In this document: positions 24,174 through 34,900 of the stretch, piece by piece
How positions within the stretch are numbered: the stretch's first letter is position 1
Layout: each line of letters starts with the position of its first letter
NCBI GenBank assembly: GCA_027625915.1
Contig: JANTQA010000076.1
Location: forward strand, 682,001-746,000
DNA from: Anaeramoeba flamelloides
Lineage: Eukaryota > Metamonada > Anaeramoebidae
Length of the DNA: 64,000 bases
Reading direction: 5' to 3'
The notes under the pieces: generated by a model
What the model saw: only the letters and a program-made list of their open reading frames with translations
What the model was told of the DNA's origin: nothing
Databases searched by the model: none
Made by a program: the position numbers and the translations under genes

Positions 24174-25173
24174 ATATCTACATAAATTCTGAAAATAAAT
24201 TTAGCATTCGGGGCAAACATGATGTAATTTTATTTTTACTATTTCTCTTCTTTTATAGATAAATAAAAAAAAAAAAAAAAAAGGCAAAAAGACAACAATT
24301 AAAAAAGGATACCGATCTTCACATAATCATTTTAAAACATCTATTTCAAAAATCGAATTGTAAAACCATACTCAAATTTAACAAAATTCATTCAGAAATA
24401 ATATATTTGAATGAAGATTTCTTTTTTTATATATATTTTTTTCCCTAAGATCAGCAAATTAAATTATTCGATAATTTGAAGAAAGGTTGGGATCTAGACT
24501 CAAAATATATTCAATTAAAAATAAAATGATTGCTTACATAGTTTGTAATTTCCATTCCTTCAAAACCAAACAAATTTCTCCACTAGTAATCAGAGAATTT
24601 TTATCAATATTATCAAAACAAAAAAAATTATTATTAAGAATTTGGTGGCAATTATCTTCAAGAAATTGGTGGAACCGAAACTGAAGTACAATACTATTTT
24701 ATTAAACAAAACATGATATCAAAAGTCAAAATTTTAATAATACTGATAAATTCTAATAAATTTCAAAAAATTTTTAGTTCAATTTTCCATTTTAACAATC
24801 TTCAAACTGTTTCTTATCAAACATCCCCTGATAAAGAATATTTTGAAGAACAACTAATTTTTCAGAGTTTCTTAACACTTGGCTTCATAAAATAACTTTA
24901 CCCAAAGCTTGGACATAAATAATTTCAAAAAGGAAAATCAAGTAAAAATTTTCAAACATAAATTGCAATTTATCAGAATTAACAACAAAAACAGTAAAAA
25001 AAAAACACTCTTTATTGCTTTGTGTTTGCTACCTTTAACAGCTCACCAAATTAAAAAAATCTTCTAGAGTCAGTAAAACCAAATATTTTTATAAAAAATT
25101 AAAATTATTAAAATGAATAATTGCTTCAAATCTCACTCATTCATCATAAGCCGTGTTTCCGTTTGTGTTTATT

Positions 25174-25911
25174 TTAATGTTTCTTGTTATGTTTACTTTT
25201 ATGTTTACTTTTATGTTTACTTTTATGTTTTCTTTTTTTGTCTTTGTGTTTTTTGTTTTTTTTTTTATCACTTTTTTCGTCTGATTTGTCAGAGTTGTCT
25301 TCCTCTGAAGTTTCTTTTTCTTCACCCTCAGTTTCAGGAAATTCGCTAGAAGACTCTTGGTTTCCCATTTCATCGGTTGCAGTATTTTTTGTATTTTGAT
25401 CGCCAACCCCATCTTTTAAAAGGTTAAATTCTTGGGTTATTTCATCTAAAACATTTTGTTTTTTTTTAATTTTTTCTTCTAAACCCTTGATTCTCTTTTC
25501 ATAGTCTTTTTTTTTTTTTAAGGACTCCTTTTGTAATCGATCCAGCTTTTTTTTTAATTTTTTTTCTTTTTTTTTGTCTTTTTCATTAGTTTCTTGCACT
25601 TCCTCTTCCTCTTCCTCTTCCTCTTCCTCTTCCTCTTCCTCTTCCTCTTCCTCTTCTTCTTCTTCTTCTTCTTCTTCGTCTGATTCTTCTTCTTCGTCTG
25701 ATTCATCTTCTTCTTCTTCTTTCTTTTTCTTTTTCTTTTTTTCTTTTTCTTTATCTTTCTTATGATTTTTATTTTTCTTTTTATCTTCCTTTTTTTCATT
25801 GTTTTCAGACTCTGAACTATCACTTGAACTGAAGCTCATATAATCTAATTCCGAATCATGACCTGAGATTGAATTTGAAGTTTGTGAATGTTCTTCACTC
25901 TCTAATGACAT
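25174..25911 (-). CDS. Glu/Lys-rich coiled-coil protein, hypothetical
   Basis: The 245-residue protein starts at the ATG at 25911 and resembles no named family. In order it has a Ser-rich acidic N-terminus (about 1-40), a Lys-rich stretch, a Glu run of more than 25 residues encoded by (GAGGAA)n and (GAA)n (plus strand 25598-25740), a charged segment with heptad-like leucines (KKLKKKLDRLQKESL to EITQEFNLLKDG, about 120-170) likely to form a coiled coil, a second acidic patch, and a His/Lys tail with repeated KHKS units. Composition would suit a nuclear or nucleolar protein, but that is inference. The sequence TTTTAG lies just before the start codon, so an upstream exon is possible. Clean start, stop and length argue for a real gene; function is unknown. 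Confidence 0.6.
   Translation of the reverse strand: MSLESEEHSQTSNSISGHDSELDYMSFSSSDSSESENNEKKEDKKKNKNHKKDKEKEKKKKKKKEEEEDESDEEEESDEEEEEEEEEEEEEEEEEEEEEEEEEEVQETNEKDKKKEKKLKKKLDRLQKESLKKKKDYEKRIKGLEEKIKKKQNVLDEITQEFNLLKDGVGDQNTKNTATDEMGNQESSSEFPETEGEEKETSEEDNSDKSDEKSDKKKNKKHKDKKRKHKSKHKSKHKSKHNKKH
25598..25740. repeat. (CTTCCT)n / (CTT)n microsatellite
   Basis: A run of CTTCCT hexamers followed by CTT triplets encodes the poly-Glu tract of the gene on the minus strand. The plus-strand poly-Ser ORF here is a shadow. Confidence 0.85.
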
Positions 25912-27889
25912 TACTAAAATAAACTATAAATATAAACCAACTTGTTAAAAAAGAAAAATATTAAAAAATGATAATCAAACAAAAATAATTAAATACGAAA
26001 TTATTTTTCTTATGAAAGTTACTAAAATTTTTAAATTTATAAGTTAAACATCTTTTGGTTTAAATTCTGGAGATTTAATAACCATTCTTCAATAATTTTT
26101 CGATTGTTAAATTTCAAATTTGAGATACTAATATTTCAATTTTTAATTGGTAAAAATTTTCCTACATTTTCAATTTTTCTTTATCAAATAGAAATCAAGT
26201 TCCTTTCACACCTTTGAGTATTTTTTTTATCAAAAATAATCTGGAAAATAATTGAAAATCCTTTCCCATTTATAATTCAAATATCAGTGTTTACTTATTA
26301 TATTCCATTTCAATTGAAACTACAACTGCAAGAAAAAAAATCAAAGATCTTCAGTGAACTATTCACTCTTAAAATGTTTTTTTGTTAGTTTTGTGGAGAG
26401 TAGCTTTGACTGATTTCCAAAAGGTTTTTACTTCGTACAAAAATCCAAAAACTAAAAGGTTTATTGGGGTTGTCTGTGTATAAGTCCCAATATTATAAAA
26501 GTACACTTTTTTCTCGAATTATAGATAATTGTTTTAGATTCGTGGCAAATTACAAATCAAAAAAAAAAGTAAAAGGAAAAAAAAATATTACTTTTATTTA
26601 AAAAACTTCTGTAAACTTGGTAAAATAGATTCTCCAAATTAAAAACTGTGTATAATTTTCCAAGATAGCTTACAAATTGAATGATCAACAAAATGGACAT
26701 TAAAACATGAATTAATATATTATTTTTTCAAAAAGTTTAACTAAAAAACGTAATTCTAAAAATTAAGATAACACATATAAAATTTTACTCAAAAAAAAGT
26801 GTAACTTTTAATAAAATTTTTTAATCAAGAAAACAATTAAATTAAATAAAGAATTTTTAAAAAAATTATAAAGAAAATTTTAACAAATTCATTCAATATT
26901 TCAAATTTACAACAAATACCAAAGAATTTAGCTTCAAAATTGAATTGGTTTTGGGTTTATCATTGAATAACGAATTAGATATAACTTGAAACCAGAAGAA
27001 TAAAATTGAATGAGTTTTATTATTTTGAGTCACCAGTTTTACGCTCTCGGCATAGGGTTATTTATCCCTGGTACAATATTATTTTCATAAAGTGAATAAG
27101 TTTTTGTTATAAATTGTCAACACCTATGTTTATAGAAAATTTAATCATTCAAATCATTATTTTAATTTAAAACATGAATCTTTAAATTAAAATGAAAGTA
27201 AAATATAATCTGGTTTAACATGTTTATATATCAATTAAAAAAAAAAAAAGGTAATGCAAAATAATGAAAAAAAAACAACCATCAAAAAATAATAAAAAAA
27301 AGATCATTTTTTATTGATCTTATTTGAAATTTTTTGGTAAAGTTACTTCTTAATTATTGTTCTATATATAATTAAGTTTTGAATTCTAATTTAAAGTTTT
27401 ATTTTAACAAATTATTTCCAAAATCGAAAGAATTTTCCAAAATGAATTTTAATTCATTTTTATTTAATATCATCTTGTTCCTGTTTAGGTTCAGAAAAAA
27501 TGATATTTTTAAAATTCTTAAAACTAAATAAAGATTTATTAGAATTATTTGTTTGATTTGATCATTATTTATTTTTAAAAAATTGAAAATTCAAAATAAT
27601 TTATTCATTGTACTTTCAATTTTTTCTTTTTTTTTTGATTTATTTTGGGTTGAATTTTTTCAATTTTTTTTTAGATTACACAAAAATTTGATCTTTTTTT
27701 TATATATTTAAAACACTTTTCTTTATTTTTTGTTTATATTTGATATAAATATTTGAAAAACATAATTCAGAAGAGATATTTGTATTTTTTTTTTTTTTTT
27801 CTAAATAAAATATAGATATGAATCCTGTGATAAATTTAAGGTAATGAATAGTTTTTTCTCATCAAAATTAAAATTATAAAGAAAAAATA

Positions 27890-28085
27890 CAGTTAGTTCC
27901 ACTTTTAAGGCACAAACTTTGAACGAAATTTAAGGCACAAAAAAATCTCAAATTAAGGCACAAATTTCAGATTCTAGTAAAATAAATTGTAAAAAATAAA
28001 ATTCCAAATTCTGTGCCTTAATTTGATAATTTTATTGTGCCTTAAATTTCGTTCAAAGTTTGTGCCTTAAAAGTGGAACTGACTG
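27890..28085. mobile_element. Tc1/mariner-type MITE, copy 1 (best preserved)
   Basis: The 196 bp element is almost one perfect inverted repeat. It opens CAGTTAGTTCCACTTTTAAG and ends with the complement, GTGGAACTGACTG, with TA on both sides as expected for a Tc1/mariner target duplication. Each arm contains GGCACAAACTTTGAACG and AAATTTAAGGCACAA. It has no coding capacity, so it depended on a transposase elsewhere. Related copies lie at 30100, 38490, 45691 and 57868. Confidence 0.9.
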
Positions 28086-29569
28086 TAATTAGAAAAAAAC
28101 TTTTTTTTAATTACTTTAAATTCTTAATTTCTACAAGTTTATCTGGAAAGGTGATCTTTCTACCTTTGGTATTTAAAAAGAAAATGAATACGTTTCAATA
28201 AATACATTCAATACCCATTCATTGGTTAACCCTTTGATTAATTTGAAGCGCTTTTCATAGAGATTTCCAGATTATAAATACAAAATAATTAAACAAAAAA
28301 TTTAAAAAAGTAAATTTTTACAAAAAAATATTTATCACAAGTTGATTTACTTTGCTTCTTTTTACAAATATAGTAATTATTAGCTTTTTGATTTTAAAGT
28401 TTCAATATGTAATGGTAATACGAAATACTTTGCAGTAAGGTTAATCACAATTATCATTTTGAACAATAAGATAATTTACCTACTCTCTGAAAAAAATTCA
28501 AAAATTTGAAAGACTTAATAAACAAAGTTAAAATGTCCCTACGACCCCAAAAAACTTTAAAAATGTAAAACTGAACAAATTCTTTCCATTAAAAAAATGA
28601 AAAAAACTACATGAAAAAATTAAAATTAATTAAGTTTCAATTGTACTTTTTCGGGAAAACATTTTTTGCCATACTGATTGAATTAAAACTTTAAATTATG
28701 TATATTTTTAGATAAAATATCTTATTTTAACTCATTTACTAAAACAAATTCTAAATTATGGTAATTTTATTTTCACAAAAGGGACTAATTCGGTCTTCAA
28801 AAGTTTTTTTATTTTAAATGGTAAAATTAAAAAAAAAGTTATTTAAAAAAAGATAAAGTCTCTGTAAAAATATTCTAATTTAATATTATTAGCTTATTCT
28901 TTGATTTCAAGATTTTCTCAACCCATATTTTTAAAAAAAAAAAAAAAAGTGCTTAGTAATTTCAAAAAATATTTTTACTATTTCAAAAGTTTAGAGTGTT
29001 TTTATTCGAAAAAAAAATATATCCCAGTGATTAATTGAATTTAGTTATAAACTGAATTTTGAAAAATATTAATCAGAAAAAAATAGTGGTATTTTTATAT
29101 TAAGGGCATAAAATATCTTTATAAAAAGTTTTCAATTAAAAACCAAAATTCGAAAAATTTCATGAAAAAATGTTTTCAGTTTTAATCAATTTTTTAACTA
29201 TTTATTCTCTTTTAACTTTATTATAAAAAGAAAATGAATAAATTTATTCTTTAGTTAAACTTCATATTACAAAAATACTTCAAATTTAAAGATCTAGAAC
29301 CTAATTTTTATTGATAAATACGAAATTCAGATATTAAATATTCAAAACAATTGTCAACTTGGGAAAATTGAAATTTAGTAAAAAAAAATAACGAAATAGA
29401 ATTAAAAAATCACATAATTGAATAAATTTGACTATAACGACAAATAGAGATATAAAAATACCAAAACTAATAATTTTAATAAAATACAAATTAAGTTAAA
29501 AAAATACTTGAACATTAGAAAAAACGTTAAAGAATTGTAAATATCGTTATATTTACTTGGGTTTTCTAT

Positions 29570-29845
29570 TTATCCCGAAAATAAAAATATATTTACGTTA
29601 GGTTTTTTTTTACTTTAGAAATAAACCGAAAATTTATTAAAATTGTATGTTTATTTCTTAAGTAAAAAAAACTAGAACACTTTACAGATAAAACATATAA
29701 TTTCAAGAAAAGTTAATTTATTTTTTTTTGATTGGAAAATTAAAAGATTTTCGTTAGGTTTTTTTTTACTTGAAAAATAAACATAAAATTTTAATAAATT
29801 TTCGGTTTATTTCTAAAGTGAAAAAAACCTAGAACACTTCACAAA
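29570..29845. repeat. cap-linked palindrome cluster, site B
   Basis: Two palindromic modules lie here. Each starts CGTTAGGTTTTTTTT then an ACTT..AAATAAAC stretch and ends with the complement GTTTATTTC..AAGT followed by AAAAAAACCTAGAACACTT. The two share module type with sites C to E. Confidence 0.65.
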
Positions 29846-30099
29846 CAACCAAAAAAATCAAAAAAAATAAAAGATAAAAAAATACAGTTCACCTTTTAAT
29901 GATTGATAAAAAAAAGAGTGAAATATTTGTATTTTTTTTTTTCGATTCTTTCAAATTTTGGAAAATATCTTTTTTTTATTAAATTAAAAAAAAAAATTGT
30001 TATATTTTCTTGAGTTTTATGTTATTTTTGAAAAATAAATAGTTTTTAGATTTAAAAATAGTAAGGTTCAAGAAAGCCTCGGTACTTGAAAAATATTTA

Positions 30100-30293
30100 C
30101 AGTCAGTATACTTTTAGGGCACAAACTTTCACAAAAATGAAGTAACCAAAAAAATATCAAAATTAAGCAAATTTTTTCAAATTTTTTTTTTACAAATTAT
30201 TTTACTAGATTTTGAAAGGTGTGCCTTAATTTGGAATTATTTTTATGGATTAAATTTTGTAAAAAATTTGTGCCTTAAAAGTGGAACTGACAG
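30100..30293. mobile_element. Tc1/mariner-type MITE, copy 2
   Basis: The element is flanked by TA and opens CAGTCAGTATACTTTTAG; it closes GTGCCTTAAAAGTGGAACTG then ACAG. The right arm is better kept than the left. Confidence 0.85.
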
Positions 30294-30999
30294 TAATACA
30301 CTTTAAAAAGACTCAAATACTATTACAAAATTATTAAAAATAAAAATTTTTACTCTAAAATAACCAATTATCGAAAGTTGAAGTCTAGTTCTGAAAATTT
30401 CTTAAATTTTCAACTTTTATAAACATATAAATTGAATAAATACCACTTTTGGCATAATTTTTCTTCTAATTTAAAAGTAAACCTAAAAATTCTCAAATTA
30501 AAACATATTTTATTTGAATTTTGATTTTTACACAAATTATTTTACAAGAATCCAATTTTTCTACTTAAATTCCGAATTAATTTTGTATCTTAATTTTCCT
30601 TCGCAGTTTGTTTATAAAAAGTTGAATCAACTGAAGTCCTTAAATATATAGTTATGAGCACAAAATATTTGTAAAATAGAGAAAAGATGTAAAAATGGAT
30701 ACTTTATTTAATATGAAAAAAAAATAAATTACTTTTTTCAGTATTGTGAAAGATATAAATTTATTAGAATCAAATGAAAAAAAAAAATATAAAAAAATCA
30801 TAGATTAAATTCTTAATTAAAAAGTTAATTAATGGGCAAAATATCCTTTAGATATTTAATCTGACAAATCAAAATTAGGAAATTTATTGTTCTTGTCAAT
30901 ATATTTTTTATTTAATTTTTTGTTTAGAAAATTTAAAGTATTAAAAGAAAAACTAATAAAAAAAAAATGAAAATAAAATAAATTAAAAATAGTAAACTA

Positions 31000-31500
31000 T
31001 CTTTCATAATAATTGGCCCTTTAAAAATCAAATTTTAAATAAAACTATTTTTAATAATTGAAGTTATCTATTATAATATAAAAATTTAGATTTTAATATT
31101 CAATAGTATACTCAAGAGATATTTATTTTTTGCCTAAAAATAAAAGAAAAAAAAATAAAAAAAAACTGTTAAAAAAAATTGGGCCATTTATTTTGAAAGA
31201 AGCATTACATGAAAAATAGAAAATTTAAAAAAGTAATAAAACCCATTTATCGATTCTCCTTCCGTTTGAATAACTAAATATAATCTCTTTTTCATATTTG
31301 AAACCAAATTTTTCATTAATTCATCTGTTACTTCTTTCCAATTTTTCATTTTCATTTTCCATTTTAACAAAACACTGTTGAAAAAATAAAAAAGAGAAAA
31401 AATGATTTATTTGCAAACTTTTCATTGTGAGAGGAAAAACTTCAAAACGATACAAAAGCAATTCATTATTCAAATGTAAGGTGGGCCATTTATTATGAAA
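31000..31500 (-). mobile_element. Tc1/mariner transposase C-terminal remnant
   Basis: An open minus-strand segment (31188-31378) reads NWKEVTDELMKNLVSNMKKR followed by LYLVIQTEGESINGF. This fits the conserved Tc1/mariner C-terminus, where a Trp, then a helix, then NLI.SM..R, then VI..G occur at this spacing. The motif GGGCCATTTATT(A/T)TGAAA occurs at 31181-31199 and 31482-31500, and its inverse at about 31003-31020, suggesting element ends or internal end repeats. The stop codon lies inside the first of these. The N-terminal and catalytic parts are missing, so this is a truncated DNA transposon. Confidence 0.6.
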
Positions 31501-31912
31501 TTTAGTTTATATCTAGAATTTTATCTGAGCACCTTATCCTCAAACATAATGAGGTAGTACTGTAGTGTATCTATCTTTTCCAAAATTCAAAAAAAAAAAA
31601 AATATAAAAATCTTTGATTTAAATCTTTTCTTCAAAATTTAAAAAAAGAAAAAAAAAGAAAAAATCATTGTGTTAGCTAATTATTATTAAAAGAATCTTA
31701 AAATAATGAACCTTTTCATGAATATGAAAAAATATATAAAAAAAAAAATTAAATGTATTCCAAAATGTTTCTTAAAAATAAGAAAATTGTTAAATTGAAG
31801 AAAAAAAAAAAAAGAAAAACCAAAAAAAATAGTCTTTTGAATAAAAAAAACAAATAAAGTATTGAAAAAAAAACCAAAAAACGATTATAATTAACAATAT
31901 ATTAATTTTTTT

Positions 31913-34900
31913 TTAATAGATAGCATTTACAACTGCTTTGCAAGCAAATTCCTTTGTAGATTTAACCAAAACTTTCATTTGCACTGCGCCATCGCCGAGT
32001 TTCATCAAAATTTTGGTCAAAACTGGTATATTGCCCACGAAGGAACCGGCAAGCAAAAGCAAATGCTTTTTACTACCCTTTTTAACTACATCTGTATCAT
32101 TACAGGCCGACATCCCAAGGTAATCGATCATTGTTGAAACGGAATTTTTGATATCTTTCATTGACGATAGTGAAAAAGTTTGAGACATTTCCTTGGCGTT
32201 TTTTTCTGAAAGTTTTTTCCAAGCCTGATCAAAGGAATTAAATTTTTTTGGCTGAATGAAATCGGAAACTGCAATTTGGATGTCTTCGATTTGGTATTCG
32301 TCTTCGTATCCCTCGTCATAGTCTAAGACTTCGCCTGTTTCAGGGTCGCATTCTAAAGTGGTGAAATTTAAGGTGTTTAGAAAGCTAACTGAAGGATATT
32401 TTTTTTCCTCTGGGATCTTCATGCAGATATAGCAGATCCCTGGCTCGTTGAAGGCCAAAAGCGGTATCTTGACGATTTTGACAATTTCAAATGGGCAATC
32501 TTGGCCGCCATCCATTTCCACGATCAAATTGCTTAATGCAACGGTCTCGAGAGTATTCATACACTTCATTTGGAACACAAAGTGCGTTTGAAAGGTCAAT
32601 TTCACACATTCAACCCGATATTCTGTTTCCTCTTCCGTCAACATTATTGGGTTGGATACCTTAAAGACCTTCCCAAATTCCGAAAGCTCGGGGACTTGCT
32701 GAATTAGTTCGTTGATCTTTGTTGTTGACTTTGTGTGCATGAGCTGATCAACCTTTTTCGTTTTTTTTTTCCTTTTCTGCTCATTCGACTTCTCTTCCTT
32801 GTCAAGAACTTCCTTCGGGATCTTTTTTGGCACAGTTAATAACGAAAATGGTATTTCTGTTAAATTGTTGCGATATTCACGAAGCGTATACTCAAGTGAC
32901 AATAATGGTACGCCCAATGGCTCAGAAATTAATTCATTTGCCTTGTTATGGTCCTTTGAGATTAAATTATAATATAATGTTGCTCGATCTCTTACTTCGT
33001 CGTTTGGATCCTTTAAGCATTTTTTAATTAAAATTAAAATTCTTGAGCGGAGCTGTGGATTTAAAACGGCAAACTTGGCTAAAGATGAAATGGCAGAAGC
33101 CCGAATTGGTGCCTTTTCCAGAATCGTTCGATTATAAATAATACCAATATATCTAGTTGGGTTTTTTGTTTTTGGTCCTTCTTCACCTAAGAGATGTAAA
33201 ATTTTACATGAAAGACCCACATAATCACAATCTTCAACAAATTCACATAAATGATATAGTGCGTCTTCCTTCCCTTGTGGTACATTTTCTACAATTTTGA
33301 TAAAGGAATCGACAATTGCTTTTTTAAATCTAAAGCCACCTATAATACGATTTAATTTAAAATAAATATTAATGAAATTTCAAAAGAAATAGATTTGTTA
33401 TTTTTAGTATTATTATTGTTGTTGTTGCTGTTATTAGAATTATTATTGTTGTTGTTGTTGTTGTTGTTCAAATTATTATTATTGTTATTAATGTTATTAA
33501 TGCTATCAATTCTATTAATTTTATTAATAATAATATTTGGAATACAAGGATATGAAAATATTGTATCGATTAACTTACCATCAGCTCTATAAGATTTTGA
33601 TAAAAACGCTAAAAACATCGAACACTTTGCTGGGAACTTAACTACTAAAGTTCCGACAGCTTGTACAATTGTAATTTTAAATTCGTCTCTAATATTATTC
33701 ATAATATTATTAATTTCATTCATTAAACGATCTACTGAAGATTCATTCCCTGTTTTTAATAGTGTTGTTATTGCAAGTGTTGCAATTGTTCTATTAGGAT
33801 CGTTAATCAATTTTTCTAATTGTTCATTACACATAGCTACAAGATCTGGTGATTTTTTTGCTAACTCGGCTACAATACGAACCGAACAAAATTTTAATAC
33901 TTTCCTATAAGTTTTGAAGATTTGTTTGTTTTTTTGTTTGTTTGTTTGTTTTAATTTTTTTATTGATTTATGAAAATTTTTAAAAACATATTTGTGAAAA
34001 TAATTTAATAACGAATTGTTTTTGATATTATTTTTTACATTAAAATTGTTGTTTATCTGGCATTTTTTACAATTGTCACAATAAAATTTTAAAGAATAAT
34101 CAACCACAGAAGATCACTTGAAATATCAATTTAATTTTTTAAATTGAAGTTAAATACTTGTAAAATATTTTAATTAAATTCGGAATATTTGTTTGATTTA
34201 TAATTGATGATAGTATTTGCAAAATTTTTTAGAAAAAAATTGAACAAACTTTTCAAAAATTAGAAAATACCAAAACACCTTAGCTTTTTCAGAATTTGTA
34301 AGAATTGAGTAAAATCTTTGTTTTTTCGCATACTTTTCTGATCTTCTGATGTTTTTGTAAATAACTGTCGAAATAAATTAGTTTTTTGAAACCAAAATTT
34401 ACCTGAATGATAATTGGCTCACTTTTTTTATAATAACCTCAAAAATATTATTATTTTTTAATAATATAGGTATATTAATATTTTTTTAATTCAGATATCC
34501 AGATTTTAAGATTATTTTTATATTACACTTTCAAATACACAGAGGTAATCAAAAGTGTTAAAATGGACTTATTTTCTAAAATGTTCAATATTTTTTTGTT
34601 AATTAATCAATAAAAACAAAGAATTCCAATATAGTTCTTGTATATAATTATCGTAACTAAAGTTTATTTATGGATAGAAAAGTTTTTACTTTGATTTTGA
34701 TCACACAGATAATATTTTGAAGGAAAAAAATTAGAAAAGAGAATAATAAAAAAAAATAAATTACATTGATGAGGATAAAAATCGTTCTAATACTTCAAGA
34801 GCAAGCAAAAGTAAATTTTCTGGTGCATTTCGAATACGACATATAGCTTTTGTAACTTCCATTAAGATGATTTCATTTTTGGATTGTAAAATTGTTTTAA

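Larger units (their letters stand above)
18417..25173. other. large gene-free intergenic region
   Basis: No conserved coding frame is seen over 6.8 kb. It contains an element with 45 bp inverted ends (22608-23151), a 140 bp hairpin (24033-24173), a GC-richer patch at 23620-23800 of unknown nature, and two short ORFs at 24487-24684 and 24713-24895 in different frames that resemble no family I know. The remainder is very AT-rich with many A/T runs. Confidence 0.45.
25912..31912. other. gene-free intergenic region with transposon remnants
   Basis: Over 6 kb I find no host gene. It holds two copies of the 195 bp MITE (27890-28085 and 30100-30293), a cap-linked palindrome cluster (29570-29845) and a Tc1/mariner transposase remnant (31000-31500), listed separately. 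The rest is AT-rich sequence. Confidence 0.5.

Noticed and set aside
25574-25765. Poly-Ser ORF on the plus strand
   Set aside because: It is the complement of the poly-Glu tract of the minus-strand gene.
29570-29845. GTTAGG motifs as telomeric repeats
   Set aside because: They occur singly as caps of palindromes, not in tandem.
33352-34107. A 251-residue ORF as a separate gene
   Set aside because: Only the middle (33579-33904) matches gamma-COP; both ends read into introns 4 and 5, the latter an Asn-coding triplet repeat.
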